From the NCBI RefSeq assembly GCF_900105155.1, contig NZ_LT629762.1:4058501-4122500 (forward strand): a stretch of DNA of 64,000 nt, given 5' to 3'. Position numbers and translations under genes: made by a program. Position 1 is the stretch's first letter. Each line of letters begins with the position of its first letter. This stretch comes from Pseudomonas prosekii (GTDB lineage: Bacteria; Pseudomonadota; Gammaproteobacteria; Pseudomonadales; Pseudomonadaceae). Positions 10,501 through 18,317 of the stretch are shown here, one piece after another. A model generated the notes under the pieces. The model did not search any database. It worked only from the letters and a program-made list of their open reading frames with translations, and was not told the DNA's origin.

Positions 10501-11519
10501 GCAGCACCCAGACTGCGGGTTACGACAGCATCCTGACCGCAGGTTACGGAAGTACGCTCACCGCTCTGGATAGCAGTACGCTCACCGCAGGCTACGGCAG
10601 TACGGAAATAGCAGGGTTTGGCAGTTCGCTGATGGCCGGCTACGGCAGTTCGCAGACCGCCGGTTACCAAAGTACGTTGACTGCGGGTTATGGCAGTACC
10701 CAAATGGCGGAGCGCGACAGTACGCTCACCGCGGGTTACGGAAGTACCGGTACAGCGGGACAAAACAGCTCACTGATTGCCGGTTACGGCAGTTCGTTGA
10801 CTAGTGGCATGAATAGCTTTCTTACAGCGGGCTATGGCAGCACGCTGATCAGTGGTCTTGAAAGCGTGCTGACCGCAGGTTACGGCAGCAGTCTGACAGC
10901 CGGCATGCACAGCAGTCTTACTGCCGGTTATGGAAGCAACCAGATTGCCAGTCATAAAAGTTCATTGATTGCGGGCCAGGACAGCACGCAGATTGCCGGA
11001 CATAAGAGCATGTTGATTGCTGGCAAGGGTAGTTCGCAAACAGCGGGTTCTCGCAGCACGTTGATAGCCGGCGCCAAAAGCATCCAGATGGCGGGTGATC
11101 GTAGCAAGCTCACTGCTGGCAACGACAGCACTCAGACTGCGGGCGATCGCAGCAAGCTACTAGCGGGCAGCAACAGTTACCTCACGGCTGGTGACCGGAG
11201 CAAACTCACTGCTGGTGATGATTGCGTACTGATGGCAGGAGATCGCAGCAAGCTGACGGCTGGCAAGAACTGCATATTGACCGCCGGCGCCGACAGCAGA
11301 CTCATCGGGAGCCTCGGCTCGACGCTTTCAGGAGGGGAAAATTCGACTCTAGTTTTCCGCTGCTGGGATGGCAAGCGCTACACAAATGTGGTCGTCAAGA
11401 CGGGAACCGACGGTGTAGAGGCTGATGTTCCGTATCAAATAGATGAGGATAACAATGTCCTGATTAAGGCTGAAGACAACAGCGAGATCGTGGCAGAGCA
11501 GGCTCAAATTCAGCCGTGA
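7551..11519 (+). CDS. ina: Ice nucleation protein (InaZ/InaW type)
   Basis: A 1322-residue outer-surface protein that templates ice crystals at temperatures just below freezing. The N-terminal domain (about residues 1-175) shows the family signature ALRTCTNNMTDHGGLIWP and CEVAVGD. A central solenoid (about residues 178-1255, roughly 68 coils of 16 residues) is built on AGYGSTQT and carries the water-organising TxT ladder. The last dozen or so coils lose TxT and repeat AGDRSKLTAG, matching the so-called R-coils needed for assembly. The C-terminal cap contains CWDGKRYTNVVVKTG. The frame is open throughout, so the gene appears intact. AAGGT lies 9 bases before the ATG. It is inside the island, so it was probably acquired. 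Confidence 0.97.
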   Translation: MKSEKVLALRTCTNNMTDHGGLIWPVSGLVECKFWEPTVKLENGLAGALWGQGADAQLSMQADAKWVVCEVAVGDLIFLDDDEGVKFPRAEVVHVGTRSSALDYISENASKYESSTKNFVETIEFPEVQPDTGAVIPVLAQTADSPSVTARRRTTVRAVQTLETAVYGSTLTGANQSQLIAGYGSTETAGNSSTLIAGYGSTGTSGSDSSIIAGYGSTQTAGDESFLMAGYGSTQTANLGSNLTAGYGSTGTAGSDSSIVAGYGSTQTAGGESSLTAGYGSTQTAQVGSDLTAGYGSTGTAGSDSSLIAGYGSTQTAGGESSLTAGYGSTQTAQVGSDLTAGYGSTGTAGSDSSLIAGYGSTQTAGGDSSLTAGYGSTQTAQVGSDLTAGYGSTGTAGSDSSLIAGYGSTQTAGGESSLTAGYGSTQTARKGSDLTAGYGSTSTAGSDSSLIAGYGSTQTAGGDSTLTAGYGSTQTAQLGSDLTAGYGSTSTAGSDSSLIAGYGSTQTAGEDSSLTAGYGSTQTAQLGSELTAGYGSTSTAGSDSSLIAGYGSTQTAGEDSTLTAGYGSTQTAQYGSDLTAGYGSTSTAGSDSSLIAGYGSTQTAGGESTLTAGYGSTQTAQEGSDLTAGYGSTATTGSGSMVTAGYGSSQTAGHGSALIAGYGSTQTAGYKSILTSGYGSTQTAQESSDLIAGYGSTETGGYDSSLIAGYGSTQTAGHGSILTAGYGSTQTAQEGSSLTTGYGSTSTAGPESSLIAGYGSTQTAGHESTLTAGYGSTQTAQEDSSLTTGYGSTSTAGFNSSLIAGYGSTQTTGYDSTLTAGYGSTQTAQENSSLTTGYGSTSTAGYQSSLIAGYGSTQTAGYESTLTTGYGSCQTAQEKSCLTTGYGSTSTAGFESTLIAGYGSTQTAGFKSTLTAGYGSTQTAQEESSLTTGYGSTSTAGYSSTLVAGYGSTQTAGYNSSLTTGYGSTSTAGYESSLIAGYGSTQTAGYDSILTAGYGSTLTALDSSTLTAGYGSTEIAGFGSSLMAGYGSSQTAGYQSTLTAGYGSTQMAERDSTLTAGYGSTGTAGQNSSLIAGYGSSLTSGMNSFLTAGYGSTLISGLESVLTAGYGSSLTAGMHSSLTAGYGSNQIASHKSSLIAGQDSTQIAGHKSMLIAGKGSSQTAGSRSTLIAGAKSIQMAGDRSKLTAGNDSTQTAGDRSKLLAGSNSYLTAGDRSKLTAGDDCVLMAGDRSKLTAGKNCILTAGADSRLIGSLGSTLSGGENSTLVFRCWDGKRYTNVVVKTGTDGVEADVPYQIDEDNNVLIKAEDNSEIVAEQAQIQP
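8139..9434 (+). repeat. Nine near-identical 144-bp tandem repeats in the ice gene
   Basis: Nine consecutive 48-codon units, each made of three 16-residue coils, differ by only a few residues. The shared pattern is GSDSSLIAGYGSTQTAG, then GESSLTAGYGSTQTAQ, then GSDLTAGYGSTGTA. Later units are more diverged. Such uniform arrays point to recent unequal crossing-over or gene conversion and would let the protein change length. Confidence 0.85.
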
Positions 11520-11833
11520 GAATGTCTTTATTCAAGATAAGACGTATACGAAACGCACCATCTGAGCGCAATTAGTGGCTTATGAAATGGAACCTTGCCC
11601 TTAGCACCAGTTTGAACACCACGGTGTGCACATTTGACGGCTAATGTCAGCAGGTATATTGAATTGCATCTGTTTTTTCAGACCCTCGAACGACCGCTTT
11701 TGGCCGGTATTGGACATTCACGACGTTGCGCTTCTGGCCAAGAGTTGCCTATGGCGTGCGGCAGCTGGCGGCCATAGCCAGATCGGAAGGGGCAGTGTTG
11801 GAGTCGCTGGATGACTAGCGATTTTCAACCCCA
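11520..11833. repeat. Intergenic region with a Pseudomonas repeat arm
   Basis: No gene is seen between the ice nucleation stop and the NrsF stop. At about 11692-11708 it holds GACCGCTTTTGGCCGGTA, an arm of the dispersed repeat also seen at 52054. A weak hairpin (GTCTTTAT/ATAAGAC) directly after the ice gene stop may aid termination. Confidence 0.4.
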
Positions 11834-12475
11834 CTACCATTGGAGCCAGCGCGGTCCGAGCAGTGCACCGATAACGGTTGGTATCAACATGCCAAGCAAG
11901 TACCAGACGCCCCAGAACGGGGCTTCCATTTCAGGGCAATGGAGGCAATAGGCAATGGTAGCCATCGCCCCTGAAAGCAGTCCGCCGCAGGCGCCGGCCA
12001 GTCTCAGGCGAGTGGGTGCTAACCCGCGCAGCGCCCAAAAGACCGCAATGAACCCCGGAATCGAAAGCAAGCTGATGTTCAGCGAACACACGCGCCAGGT
12101 TTTACCGAAGATCATCGAAGCACGCACGTCCGGGGCTGCTGTCATCAGGCCATAGAGGGCGCCGGCCCACACCGCTGCAACCGCAGCAATGACCAACAGT
12201 TGTCCAGCGCCTTGCGTAAGTCCGGGCCTCGCCAGGCGCACAACCTGGCTCAACGCGCCGACCATCAGGCACAGGGGCAAGGCAATCTTTGCCCAGAAAA
12301 TCGGAGTTGCCGCCACTTCGGCCAGATCCGGACGTGCGCCGAACATGGCCATCACCAGCAAGAATGCCATTATCAGACCTACCAGCACAGCGACGCCGAA
12401 ACGCTTGGCTAGCGCATGCCGGTCGACCGGTGTAACCCCGGTCGCCAGCATGGAAATAAGATCGTCAGTTTTCAT
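11834..12475 (-). CDS. nrsF: NrsF-like membrane anti-sigma factor (DUF1109)
   Basis: A 213-residue protein with six predicted membrane helices, of the DUF1109/NrsF family. It holds the adjacent SigF-type sigma factor inactive at the inner membrane until a metal or redox signal is sensed. The conserved cysteine pair in YCLHCPE, where the family is thought to sense heavy metals, is present. The start ATG overlaps the sigma factor stop by four bases (ATGA), indicating translational coupling. It is divergent from the bufA operon, the arrangement expected if that operon is its target regulon. Confidence 0.88.
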   Translation of the reverse strand: MKTDDLISMLATGVTPVDRHALAKRFGVAVLVGLIMAFLLVMAMFGARPDLAEVAATPIFWAKIALPLCLMVGALSQVVRLARPGLTQGAGQLLVIAAVAAVWAGALYGLMTAAPDVRASMIFGKTWRVCSLNISLLSIPGFIAVFWALRGLAPTRLRLAGACGGLLSGAMATIAYCLHCPEMEAPFWGVWYLLGMLIPTVIGALLGPRWLQW

Positions 12476-13044
12476 CGTGTACCTCTAATCCTGTAGGCCA
12501 ACGCCTTAAGCCCGCGATGGATGCCAATCTTTACCGCTGACTCCGAAAGCCCGGTCAGTTGAGCGGACTCGGCAACCGACAGGCCTTCAAGCTTCACCTG
12601 CTGGATCGGCAAGCGCTGCCGCTCAGGCAGTTGCTCAAGTAACTTGCCGAGGTCGCGATGGGCCTGCTCCGGCTCCAGAAGCGACTCGGTAAACAGCTCT
12701 GCCACATCGTCGAGCGAGTCATTGAGCAGTTCATTGCGCGACCTGCTACGAAAAAAATCCGTGAGTTTGTAGCGGGTGATGGCAAACACCCAGGCCGTCA
12801 GCGGTTGATCCGCACGGTAAGTTTGTCGACCGTTATGGACAGCCAGCAACACCTCTTGCAGCAAATCCTCGACTTCACCCGGTTGCCGCTGAAGTCGGGT
12901 TCGAAGAAAGCCGCGTACATGACCGCTCAGCTCTTTGAGGAAAGTGCCATAAGCCCGCTCGTCTCCACCCAGGCCCGCGAGGAACAAGGTCTGAAGATGG
13001 ATTTCCCGGCTGCGCAATGCGTCGTTATGTGAAGTTCGTTCCAT
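12472..13044 (-). CDS. sigF: ECF sigma factor, SigF type
   Basis: An extracytoplasmic-function sigma factor of up to 190 residues. Region 2 includes LLQEVLLAVHNGRQTYRADQ and WVFAITRYKLTDFFR; region 4 includes LSVAESAQLTGLSESAVKIG for -35 recognition. It is coupled to nrsF by an ATGA overlap. A GTAACC-N16-CGAA promoter match (13035-13060) overlaps the annotated start, with its -10 inside codons 2-4. Autoregulated transcripts would therefore start within the frame, and translation from them would need a downstream start such as one of the in-frame TTG codons. Confidence 0.9.
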   Translation of the reverse strand: MERTSHNDALRSREIHLQTLFLAGLGGDERAYGTFLKELSGHVRGFLRTRLQRQPGEVEDLLQEVLLAVHNGRQTYRADQPLTAWVFAITRYKLTDFFRSRSRNELLNDSLDDVAELFTESLLEPEQAHRDLGKLLEQLPERQRLPIQQVKLEGLSVAESAQLTGLSESAVKIGIHRGLKALAYRIRGTR

Positions 13045-13060
13045 CGTCCACTCTGGTTAC
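13035..13060 (-). promoter_or_regulatory. SigF-type promoter for the sigF-nrsF operon
   Basis: On the minus strand GTAACC is followed after exactly 16 bases by CGAA. The same elements with the same spacing precede bufA. The pattern matches the SigF consensus I recall from Caulobacter and suggests autoregulation. Its -10 falls inside the first codons of sigF as annotated. Confidence 0.65.
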
Positions 13061-13192
13061 ACGAGGATGAAAATATTCTGTAGTTGCATAACGCCAGCGC
13101 CGATAACTGGCGATGGATCATGCTTGCCGCCAAAGGCATATGGCAACAAGCAGATTCATTTTGCGTTTCTAAAAATATTTTTTGCGATGGCT

Positions 13193-13218
13193 GTAACCGG
13201 ATTTGAAAACTCAGCGAA
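13193..13218 (+). promoter_or_regulatory. SigF-type promoter for the bufA operon
   Basis: GTAACC (13193-13198), 16 bases, then CGAA (13215-13218), about 77 bases upstream of the bufA start. It has identical elements and spacing to the site in front of sigF on the other strand. Confidence 0.7.
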
Positions 13219-13294
13219 CTACCTTTCGGATCTGAAGCACAGCGTACTCCTGCACTGATGCGACGACCCACCCTCATTCTCCCGGAGAATAACC

Positions 13295-13567
13295 ATGAAC
13301 AATCTGAAGCTTGCTGCCATCGCCGTTGCCTTTTCCTCCTTTGCTGCCGGCGCCATTGCCGCCGAGACCCCAGCCGCCGCAGGCGCCATGGAAAAATGCT
13401 ACGGCGTCGCCATGGCCGGTCACAACGATTGCAAGGCGGGTGCAGGTACCACGTGCGCAGGTACGGCAAAAATGGATTACCAGCCTAACGCCTGGAAAAA
13501 CGTTCCCGCTGGCACTTGCACCACCATCAAGACGCCAAAAGGCACCGGCACACTCACACCAATGTAA
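13295..13567 (+). CDS. bufA: BufA1-type bufferin precursor (DUF2282)
   Basis: A 90-residue secreted precursor peptide. A signal peptide (about residues 1-22, hydrophobic core ending near AIAAE) precedes a mature region with four cysteines, including [17 protein letters not shown] and GTTCAG. In the bufferin family the MNIO enzyme partner modifies such cysteines, and the exported product binds copper in the periplasm. CCCGGAG precedes the ATG at good spacing. It is the first gene of bufA-bufB-bufC-doxX and is preceded by the SigF-type promoter at 13193-13218. Confidence 0.88.
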   Translation: MNNLKLAAIAVAFSSFAAGAIAAETPAAAGAMEKCYGVAMAGHNDCKAGAGTTCAGTAKMDYQPNAWKNVPAGTCTTIKTPKGTGTLTPM

Positions 13568-13596
13568 CGTCAACTCCACGGGGGCACGTACTTATC

Positions 13597-14451
13597 ATGA
13601 ACAAGGCATTCCAGATCGGGGCCGGACTTGGCCTCAAACCGAACCATTACCAAGAGGCCCACGACTGCACGGTCGAAGGTCTCTGGTTCGAAGTTCATCC
13701 GGAAAACTACATGGTTGGTGGCGGCCCCCGTCTGGCATGGCTGGAGGCCATTGGCGAGCGGCACCCATTGTCGTTGCACGGGGTGTCACTTTCGCTGGCG
13801 GCTGATTGCGCGCCGGACCCGGAGCACTTGAAACGCCTGAAACAGCTCGCTGATTGCGTTCAACCGGCACTGATTTCCGAGCACCTGGCCTGGTCAGCCT
13901 GGCGCGACCAATACCACCCCGACCTGTTGCCGTTTCCTCGCACACACCAAGCGTTACAGCGTATCGCAAACAACATCCAGCGCACACAAGACGCCCTCGG
14001 GCGTCGCATTGCCATCGAAAACCCGACCCATTATTTGCACCTGGACGGGCATGACTACAGCGAACTGGAATTTCTCACCGAATTGAGCACGGTGACTGGC
14101 TGCGGCTTGTTGCTGGACGTCAACAACGTGCACATCAGTGCGCACAACCTGGGTTTTAGCGCCGCCGACTATCTAGATGCCTTTGCGGCCGACGCCATCA
14201 TGGAGATCCATCTGGCGGGGTTCACTAAGGATCCGGGTGAATCCACGTTACTGATCGACAGCCATGATGCCCCTGTCGCCGAGGATGTCTGGTCGCTGTA
14301 CCAGCGGCTGATTGAACGGATTGGCCAGCGTCCAACACTGATCGAACGCGACGACCACATCCCCGCTTTCGACGTTTTACTGGCCGAGCGCAACCGAGCG
14401 CAGACGTTATTGAACCTTGGGCAAACCCTGCAATTGAAGGTGGCGATATGA
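13597..14451 (+). CDS. bufB: BufB, MNIO family peptide-modifying enzyme (DUF692)
   Basis: A 284-residue TIM-barrel enzyme of the multinuclear non-heme iron oxidase family (DUF692). It is predicted to oxidise cysteines of the BufA precursor, in the cytoplasm before export. Visible family motifs are GAGLGLKPNHY, EVHPENYM, LLLDVNNVHISAHN and EIHLAGF, which supply the histidine, aspartate and glutamate iron ligands. I chose the ATG at 13597 because the family begins at the (I/L)GAGLGL strand; in-frame codons upstream read through bufA. It overlaps bufC by ATGA. Confidence 0.92.
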   Translation: MNKAFQIGAGLGLKPNHYQEAHDCTVEGLWFEVHPENYMVGGGPRLAWLEAIGERHPLSLHGVSLSLAADCAPDPEHLKRLKQLADCVQPALISEHLAWSAWRDQYHPDLLPFPRTHQALQRIANNIQRTQDALGRRIAIENPTHYLHLDGHDYSELEFLTELSTVTGCGLLLDVNNVHISAHNLGFSAADYLDAFAADAIMEIHLAGFTKDPGESTLLIDSHDAPVAEDVWSLYQRLIERIGQRPTLIERDDHIPAFDVLLAERNRAQTLLNLGQTLQLKVAI

Positions 14452-15215
14452 AGCCCTCACTCGCAAGTTTTCAGGATGCCTTCGTGAGTGCGTTGTTTGG
14501 AACTGAATCATCCACGATGGATTCGCTGACCCAACAACCAGGCTTTGCGGTCTATCGCAATACCGTACTCAAAGGCTCGACGGATGCGTTGCTAGGCAAC
14601 TTCCCTACCGTAGAGCGCCTGGTGGGCACTGACTGGCTTAAAAGCGCCGCAGCCATACATGCCCGGCTTTCACCGCCAACAGATGCACGTTTACTGAATT
14701 ACGGAGCGGGCTTCCCCGACTTTCTCGACAAATTCGAGCACGCGCAAGACATGCCTTATCTGGGCGACGTCTCCCGTCTGGATCTGCTCTGGACACAGGT
14801 TCATTGCGCCGCTGATGAGCCTGGTCTTGGGCTGAAGGACTTGGCGCAGATTCCCGCTACGGAATTGGGAAACTTGCGGCTTAAACCACGGGACACCGCC
14901 CGTTGGGTCTGGTTACCGGACTGTCCCGCCTACACGATTTGGTGCGTCAATCGTGAACAACGGGAAATGCCTGAAAAACTCGAATGGCAAGGTGAAGGCG
15001 CACTACTGACACGCAGGGCCGGCCGCGTGTATTGGCAAGCTGCCAGCGCCGCAGACTGTGCCTTTCTCGACGCCTGCGCCGCTCACCTGCCCCTCAATGT
15101 CGCCGCCGACTGGGCCATTGATGTCGAGTCTGACCTGAATCTGGAAAACCTCATTATTCGCCTGGTGAGTGCTGACGCGTTTGTAACGGCGGAACTCCTG
15201 ACAACTAGTTGCTGA
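14448..15215 (+). CDS. bufC: BufC, DUF2063 partner protein
   Basis: A 255-residue DUF2063 protein, the usual partner of DUF692 enzymes, predicted to deliver the precursor peptide to the MNIO enzyme. The N-terminal DNA-binding-like domain is recognised by [11 protein letters not shown] and [20 protein letters not shown], and FPTVERLVG follows. The start ATG overlaps the bufB stop by four bases, consistent with coupled translation. The C-terminal half (about 140-255) is a smaller alpha/beta region that binds the precursor in characterised relatives. The full length is intact. Confidence 0.9.
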   Translation: MKPSLASFQDAFVSALFGTESSTMDSLTQQPGFAVYRNTVLKGSTDALLGNFPTVERLVGTDWLKSAAAIHARLSPPTDARLLNYGAGFPDFLDKFEHAQDMPYLGDVSRLDLLWTQVHCAADEPGLGLKDLAQIPATELGNLRLKPRDTARWVWLPDCPAYTIWCVNREQREMPEKLEWQGEGALLTRRAGRVYWQAASAADCAFLDACAAHLPLNVAADWAIDVESDLNLENLIIRLVSADAFVTAELLTTSC

Positions 15216-15235
15216 AGCCATCAACGGAGCACAGC

Positions 15236-15709
15236 ATGGATACCATCAACACCCGCTCACCTGCCGCCGACAATTCCCTGCGTGGCCTCTGGAACCGCTT
15301 TGCAACCCGTTTGGGCAATCTGATCAGCGATTCGTTTCTGGTGTTAGTGGCGCGCATCGGCATTGCCGCCATTTTCTTCATGTCTGGGCGTACCAAAGTC
15401 AGCGACATTCTGACAATTACACCGAGCACCTACGAGCTGTTCCGTACGGAATACGCCTTGCCTCTCATCTCTCCAGAACTGGCGGCACACCTTTCGACCT
15501 ACAGCGAGCACCTATTTCCACTGCTGCTGGTGCTCGGGCTGTTCACCCGCCTATCCGCCTTGGCATTGCTGGGTATGACCTTTGTTATTGAGGTTTTCGT
15601 GTACCCCGATGCCTGGCCGACGCACCTATCCTGGGCGGGATTGCTGCTAATCATCATCGCGCGCGGTGCAGGAGCACTTTCGCTGGATCACAGACTGGGC
15701 ATCCGGTGA
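15236..15709 (+). CDS. DoxX family membrane protein of the buf operon
   Basis: A 157-residue inner-membrane protein with four predicted helices ([18 protein letters not shown] is the first). It belongs to the DoxX family, which forms the last gene of many DUF2282-DUF692-DUF2063 operons (gigD in Caulobacter). GGAG precedes the chosen ATG at 15236, which lies 20 bases after the bufC stop. Its exact role is unknown; association with periplasmic redox or metal stress is inferred from operon context. Confidence 0.85.
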   Translation: MDTINTRSPAADNSLRGLWNRFATRLGNLISDSFLVLVARIGIAAIFFMSGRTKVSDILTITPSTYELFRTEYALPLISPELAAHLSTYSEHLFPLLLVLGLFTRLSALALLGMTFVIEVFVYPDAWPTHLSWAGLLLIIIARGAGALSLDHRLGIR

Positions 15710-15857
15710 TCCATTAACGTATGGAGAACTATCTAGCAGGAGTCTGCAAGTAGTTATCGCCCACATCAGCGTGAAGTTCGCCGTCATTCCAAGAACTCCC
15801 TTTGTTCTAGCTAACAATACTTCGGCTGCCACATGTGGGCAATCACAGGGCTTGCAC

Positions 15858-15879
15858 GCGTATTGCGTATGCAATACGC
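15858..15879 (+). terminator. Perfect 9-bp hairpin downstream of the buf operon
   Basis: GCGTATTGC, loop GTAT, then GCAATACGC, about 150 bases after the doxX stop. The stem is perfect but no T-run follows. It may be a terminator, an operator or a processing site. Confidence 0.4.
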
Positions 15880-16047
15880 AACTACACAAGCTAATCAGCC
15901 GATTTATCTTCAGCTAATTCATCTTTGACGCAAATCGCGTCATGCAACTTCAATAACTCCTCCGCTAATTTCAAATAATGTTCCTCAAACGTATTGCCTG
16001 AATGACTCAGAAAATAAGTCGCCCTGGTCTTTTAATCAAAGTGAGTG

Positions 16048-16067
16048 ACCGCTTTTGGCGAAAAGCG
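16048..16067. repeat. CCGCTTTT/AAAAGCGG hairpin repeat
   Basis: CCGCTTTT-GGCG-AAAAGCGG forms an 8-base stem with a 4-base loop. It looks like a shortened form of the two-armed Pseudomonas repeat found intact at 52054-52111. It lies in a 1.2-kb region (15710-16918) that otherwise holds only the small peptide at 16125 and a decayed frame at 16505. Confidence 0.5.
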
Positions 16068-16124
16068 GACGGTGAGTCTGCTTGGGTCGGACGAGCTAAG
16101 CAACACGGCGCAAACCATACTGGC

Positions 16125-16232
16125 TTAAGAGAGCCAAGCTACAACCAGGATCAAAGTACCCAATATGCAAATTAATTGCGTCCAGTAGATGATGGCGTCA
16201 GTAGTCGATGGAGGTTTCATGTTTGGTTTCAT
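16125..16232 (-). CDS. 35-residue single-span membrane peptide
   Basis: A short frame starting MKPNMKPPSTTDAIIYW, followed by one hydrophobic helix of about 17 residues and ending in AWLS. AAAGGAT lies 5 bases before the ATG, a good ribosome-binding site. The start, hydrophobic span and stop are well formed for a small membrane protein. It is isolated between the buf operon and the RclC-like gene. The function is unknown, and it is too short for ordinary gene finders. Confidence 0.5.
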   Translation of the reverse strand: MKPNMKPPSTTDAIIYWTQLICILGTLILVVAWLS

Positions 16233-16504
16233 GATTTATCCTTTCGTGCTGCTTGCTTTTGTCCTGCCTATTTAAGTTATAGCAGCCCGTAGCCTGTAGC
16301 GAGTCGCCGTGATCAGTGGTAGCACCTCCGGTACCGACAGGCGGGAGTCAGCCAATTGCAATCATTAGCGACAGACCGCCGGTGCCGCCAAGGCGAATCG
16401 ACAGCCCCCAAGTTGGACCGTCATTGATGCGGCCGACGATCACTCACGTACCGCGTGTTACTTCACCAAGTAGCGCAACGCGTCTTCATGGATGCCGTCG
16501 CCGG

Positions 16505-16675
16505 TCATGCGCTCAGCTCCGCTTGTCGGACTTGGAAAGCTCGGTTAAACACCAGGTACAGGCCTTCGATGTCATCCGGGTTCAGCACGCGGAGGGTCTC
16601 GATGCCTAGGACAAAACCTCCGGCGCGGTCCGCCGCGCGCAGGGCGTCCAGCAGGGTGGCCGCGCTGCGGATTAA
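16505..16675 (-). pseudogene. Decayed coding remnant, unrecognised
   Basis: The minus strand has an open frame reading LLDALRAADRAGG, then VLGIETLRVLNPDDIEGLY, and ending at TGA. It has protein-like composition but no start codon. Sequence beyond both ends is closed in all likely continuations. I do not recognise the family. The stretch is G+C-rich, like a gene fragment left by earlier rearrangement. Confidence 0.35.
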
Positions 16676-16918
16676 GTGGACACCATAGTTTTTGGTATTG
16701 GGGTCAGGAATGTGTGTTGGCCGGACGCATACTTAATGATGGCGCCATACGATACAGCGATTGTCTTCAATCTGGATGAGTCAAGACGATCTGCATTGAA
16801 TGCAATACGTTCAAACGCCACGAGCGTGCAAACAAAGGCAACACTGTTTCTACTCCCATCGCACACGGCGCAGGGTTGTAAGTCAGCGTTCCTCATCACA
16901 CTCTTGGAAGCATTGATC

Positions 16919-17428
16919 ATGAAAACCTTAAGAATCGAAAACTACGAAACCAACAACGTACAAACCCCTTCAACGCCCGGGTTCAAAATCATGGCGCTTG
17001 GTATCTATGGGGCCTATTTTGCGCTCGCCGTCATTTTCTTCTGGTTCGGCGGAATGAAGTTCACGCACTACGAAGCGGCCGGGCTTGTTCCGCTGGTGAG
17101 CAACAACCCATTTCTGGGCTGGGTTTATGACATTTTCAGCGTCGATACCTTCTCCAGTCTACTTGGCGTGCTGGAAGTCTCGATCGGTACACTGATTGCA
17201 GGTCGCTTGCTGTCACCGAAGCTTTCTTTGATAGGTGGCGCGCTGTCTGCCGGACTGTTTTTCACCACCTTGAGCTTCATGTTCTCGACTCCCGGCGTGA
17301 TTGAGCCCGGCCTCGGTTTTCCCGCTATTTCAGTCGCTCCAGGCCAGTTTCTACTCAAAGATATCGGGCTGCTTGCCGCCTCGATATTTGTGGCCGGTCA
17401 TTCGCTCATGGCGCTGGAACGCCGATGA
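16919..17428 (+). CDS. DUF417 / RclC-like inner-membrane protein
   Basis: A 169-residue membrane protein of the DUF417 (YkgB/RclC) family with about four helices. Recognisable segments are FFWFGGMKFTHYEAAGL and PLVSNNPFLGWVYD. In E. coli the RclABC system protects against hypochlorous acid; this is the membrane component. I start at the ATG at 16919, where the family begins; an in-frame extension to 16676 lacks family similarity. The convergent gene downstream is an RclR-like AraC regulator, supporting a reactive-chlorine or electrophile response unit, although rclA and rclB are absent. Confidence 0.85.
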   Translation: MKTLRIENYETNNVQTPSTPGFKIMALGIYGAYFALAVIFFWFGGMKFTHYEAAGLVPLVSNNPFLGWVYDIFSVDTFSSLLGVLEVSIGTLIAGRLLSPKLSLIGGALSAGLFFTTLSFMFSTPGVIEPGLGFPAISVAPGQFLLKDIGLLAASIFVAGHSLMALERR

Positions 17429-17471
17429 GTCGATGATTGCCACTGGAAAGGCCTGGAGTGGTTCAATGCTT

Positions 17472-18317
17472 TCAGGTCATCGCCCCCAATTCTCCGCCTG
17501 CCACGTCTTTGATCCAGTCCCGAGGACTGTAGCCAGTCTTGCGTCGAAACGCGCGTGCAAGTGCCGAGGGACTTTCATAACCGACTTCGGCGGCGATCAA
17601 TGTAATCGACCGGCCTTCACGAAGTCGCTTCTGCGCCAGACTGATACGCCAACTCAACAGATAATCGGCGGGCGTCTGCCCGATAACAGCCCGGAAATGC
17701 ACTGCGTACGCCGCGCGAGACATGTTCGATTCGCTCGCCAGTCCCGCAATTGACCAAGCAAGATGAGGTGCGTTGTGAATCTGCGAAAGAGAGCGCGACA
17801 ACCTCGGGTCAGCCAGTCCAGCCATCATCCCAGTATGCAACTGGTGGTGATCAAGTAAATGTCGAAACAACAGGATGACCAGCAGTTCGAACAACCGTTC
17901 CAGCGCTGCCTCCTTGCCACAGTGCGAGCCCTCCGCCTCGCGGAACATCCATTTCAGCGTATCGGCCAGCATTGGCAGGTCATCCAGGGACAGCACCAGA
18001 CAGTCGGGTAATGAAGCCGACAGCGGGTTATCGACCCCACCCCCAAACTCCATCGATGCACACAACAACTGAGCGCCCTCGGATTCACCGGCAAACAGTT
18101 GATGCCGGCTGGGACGCGGCATAAAAATCAGGCTGGGCCGGGTCAGCAATAACCCCCTACCATCGGCTCCCAGTAAATTAACACTGCCAGCCTGTAGTAG
18201 GTGGATATAGCCACGTCCTTCAGCGCCGTCGTAAGACGCCAAGCCGCACTGTTTGCCGTTGAAAAACAGGTTTGCGCGCACGCCGAACTGCGACAACAAG
18301 GTAGACAAGCGATCCAT
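17472..18317 (-). CDS. AraC-family regulator, RclR-like (Cupin_6)
   Basis: A 281-residue activator with an N-terminal cupin domain (AraC_binding/Cupin_6 type; LIFMPRPSRHQLFAG carries the His-rich barrel segment). The C-terminal double helix-turn-helix reads IAGLASESNMSRAAYAVHFR and ITLIAAEVGYESPSALARAF. Regulators of this subgroup often control adjacent DUF417 or short-chain dehydrogenase genes and sense oxidants. The ATG at 18317 is favoured over 18341. Its neighbour across a 43-base convergent gap is the RclC-like gene, its probable target. Confidence 0.85.
   Translation of the reverse strand: MDRLSTLLSQFGVRANLFFNGKQCGLASYDGAEGRGYIHLLQAGSVNLLGADGRGLLLTRPSLIFMPRPSRHQLFAGESEGAQLLCASMEFGGGVDNPLSASLPDCLVLSLDDLPMLADTLKWMFREAEGSHCGKEAALERLFELLVILLFRHLLDHHQLHTGMMAGLADPRLSRSLSQIHNAPHLAWSIAGLASESNMSRAAYAVHFRAVIGQTPADYLLSWRISLAQKRLREGRSITLIAAEVGYESPSALARAFRRKTGYSPRDWIKDVAGGELGAMT

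Noticed and set aside
7890..10955. Series of long antisense frames within the ice nucleation gene
   Set aside because: They mirror the tandem repeat of the real gene and share its periodicity; no independent gene features.
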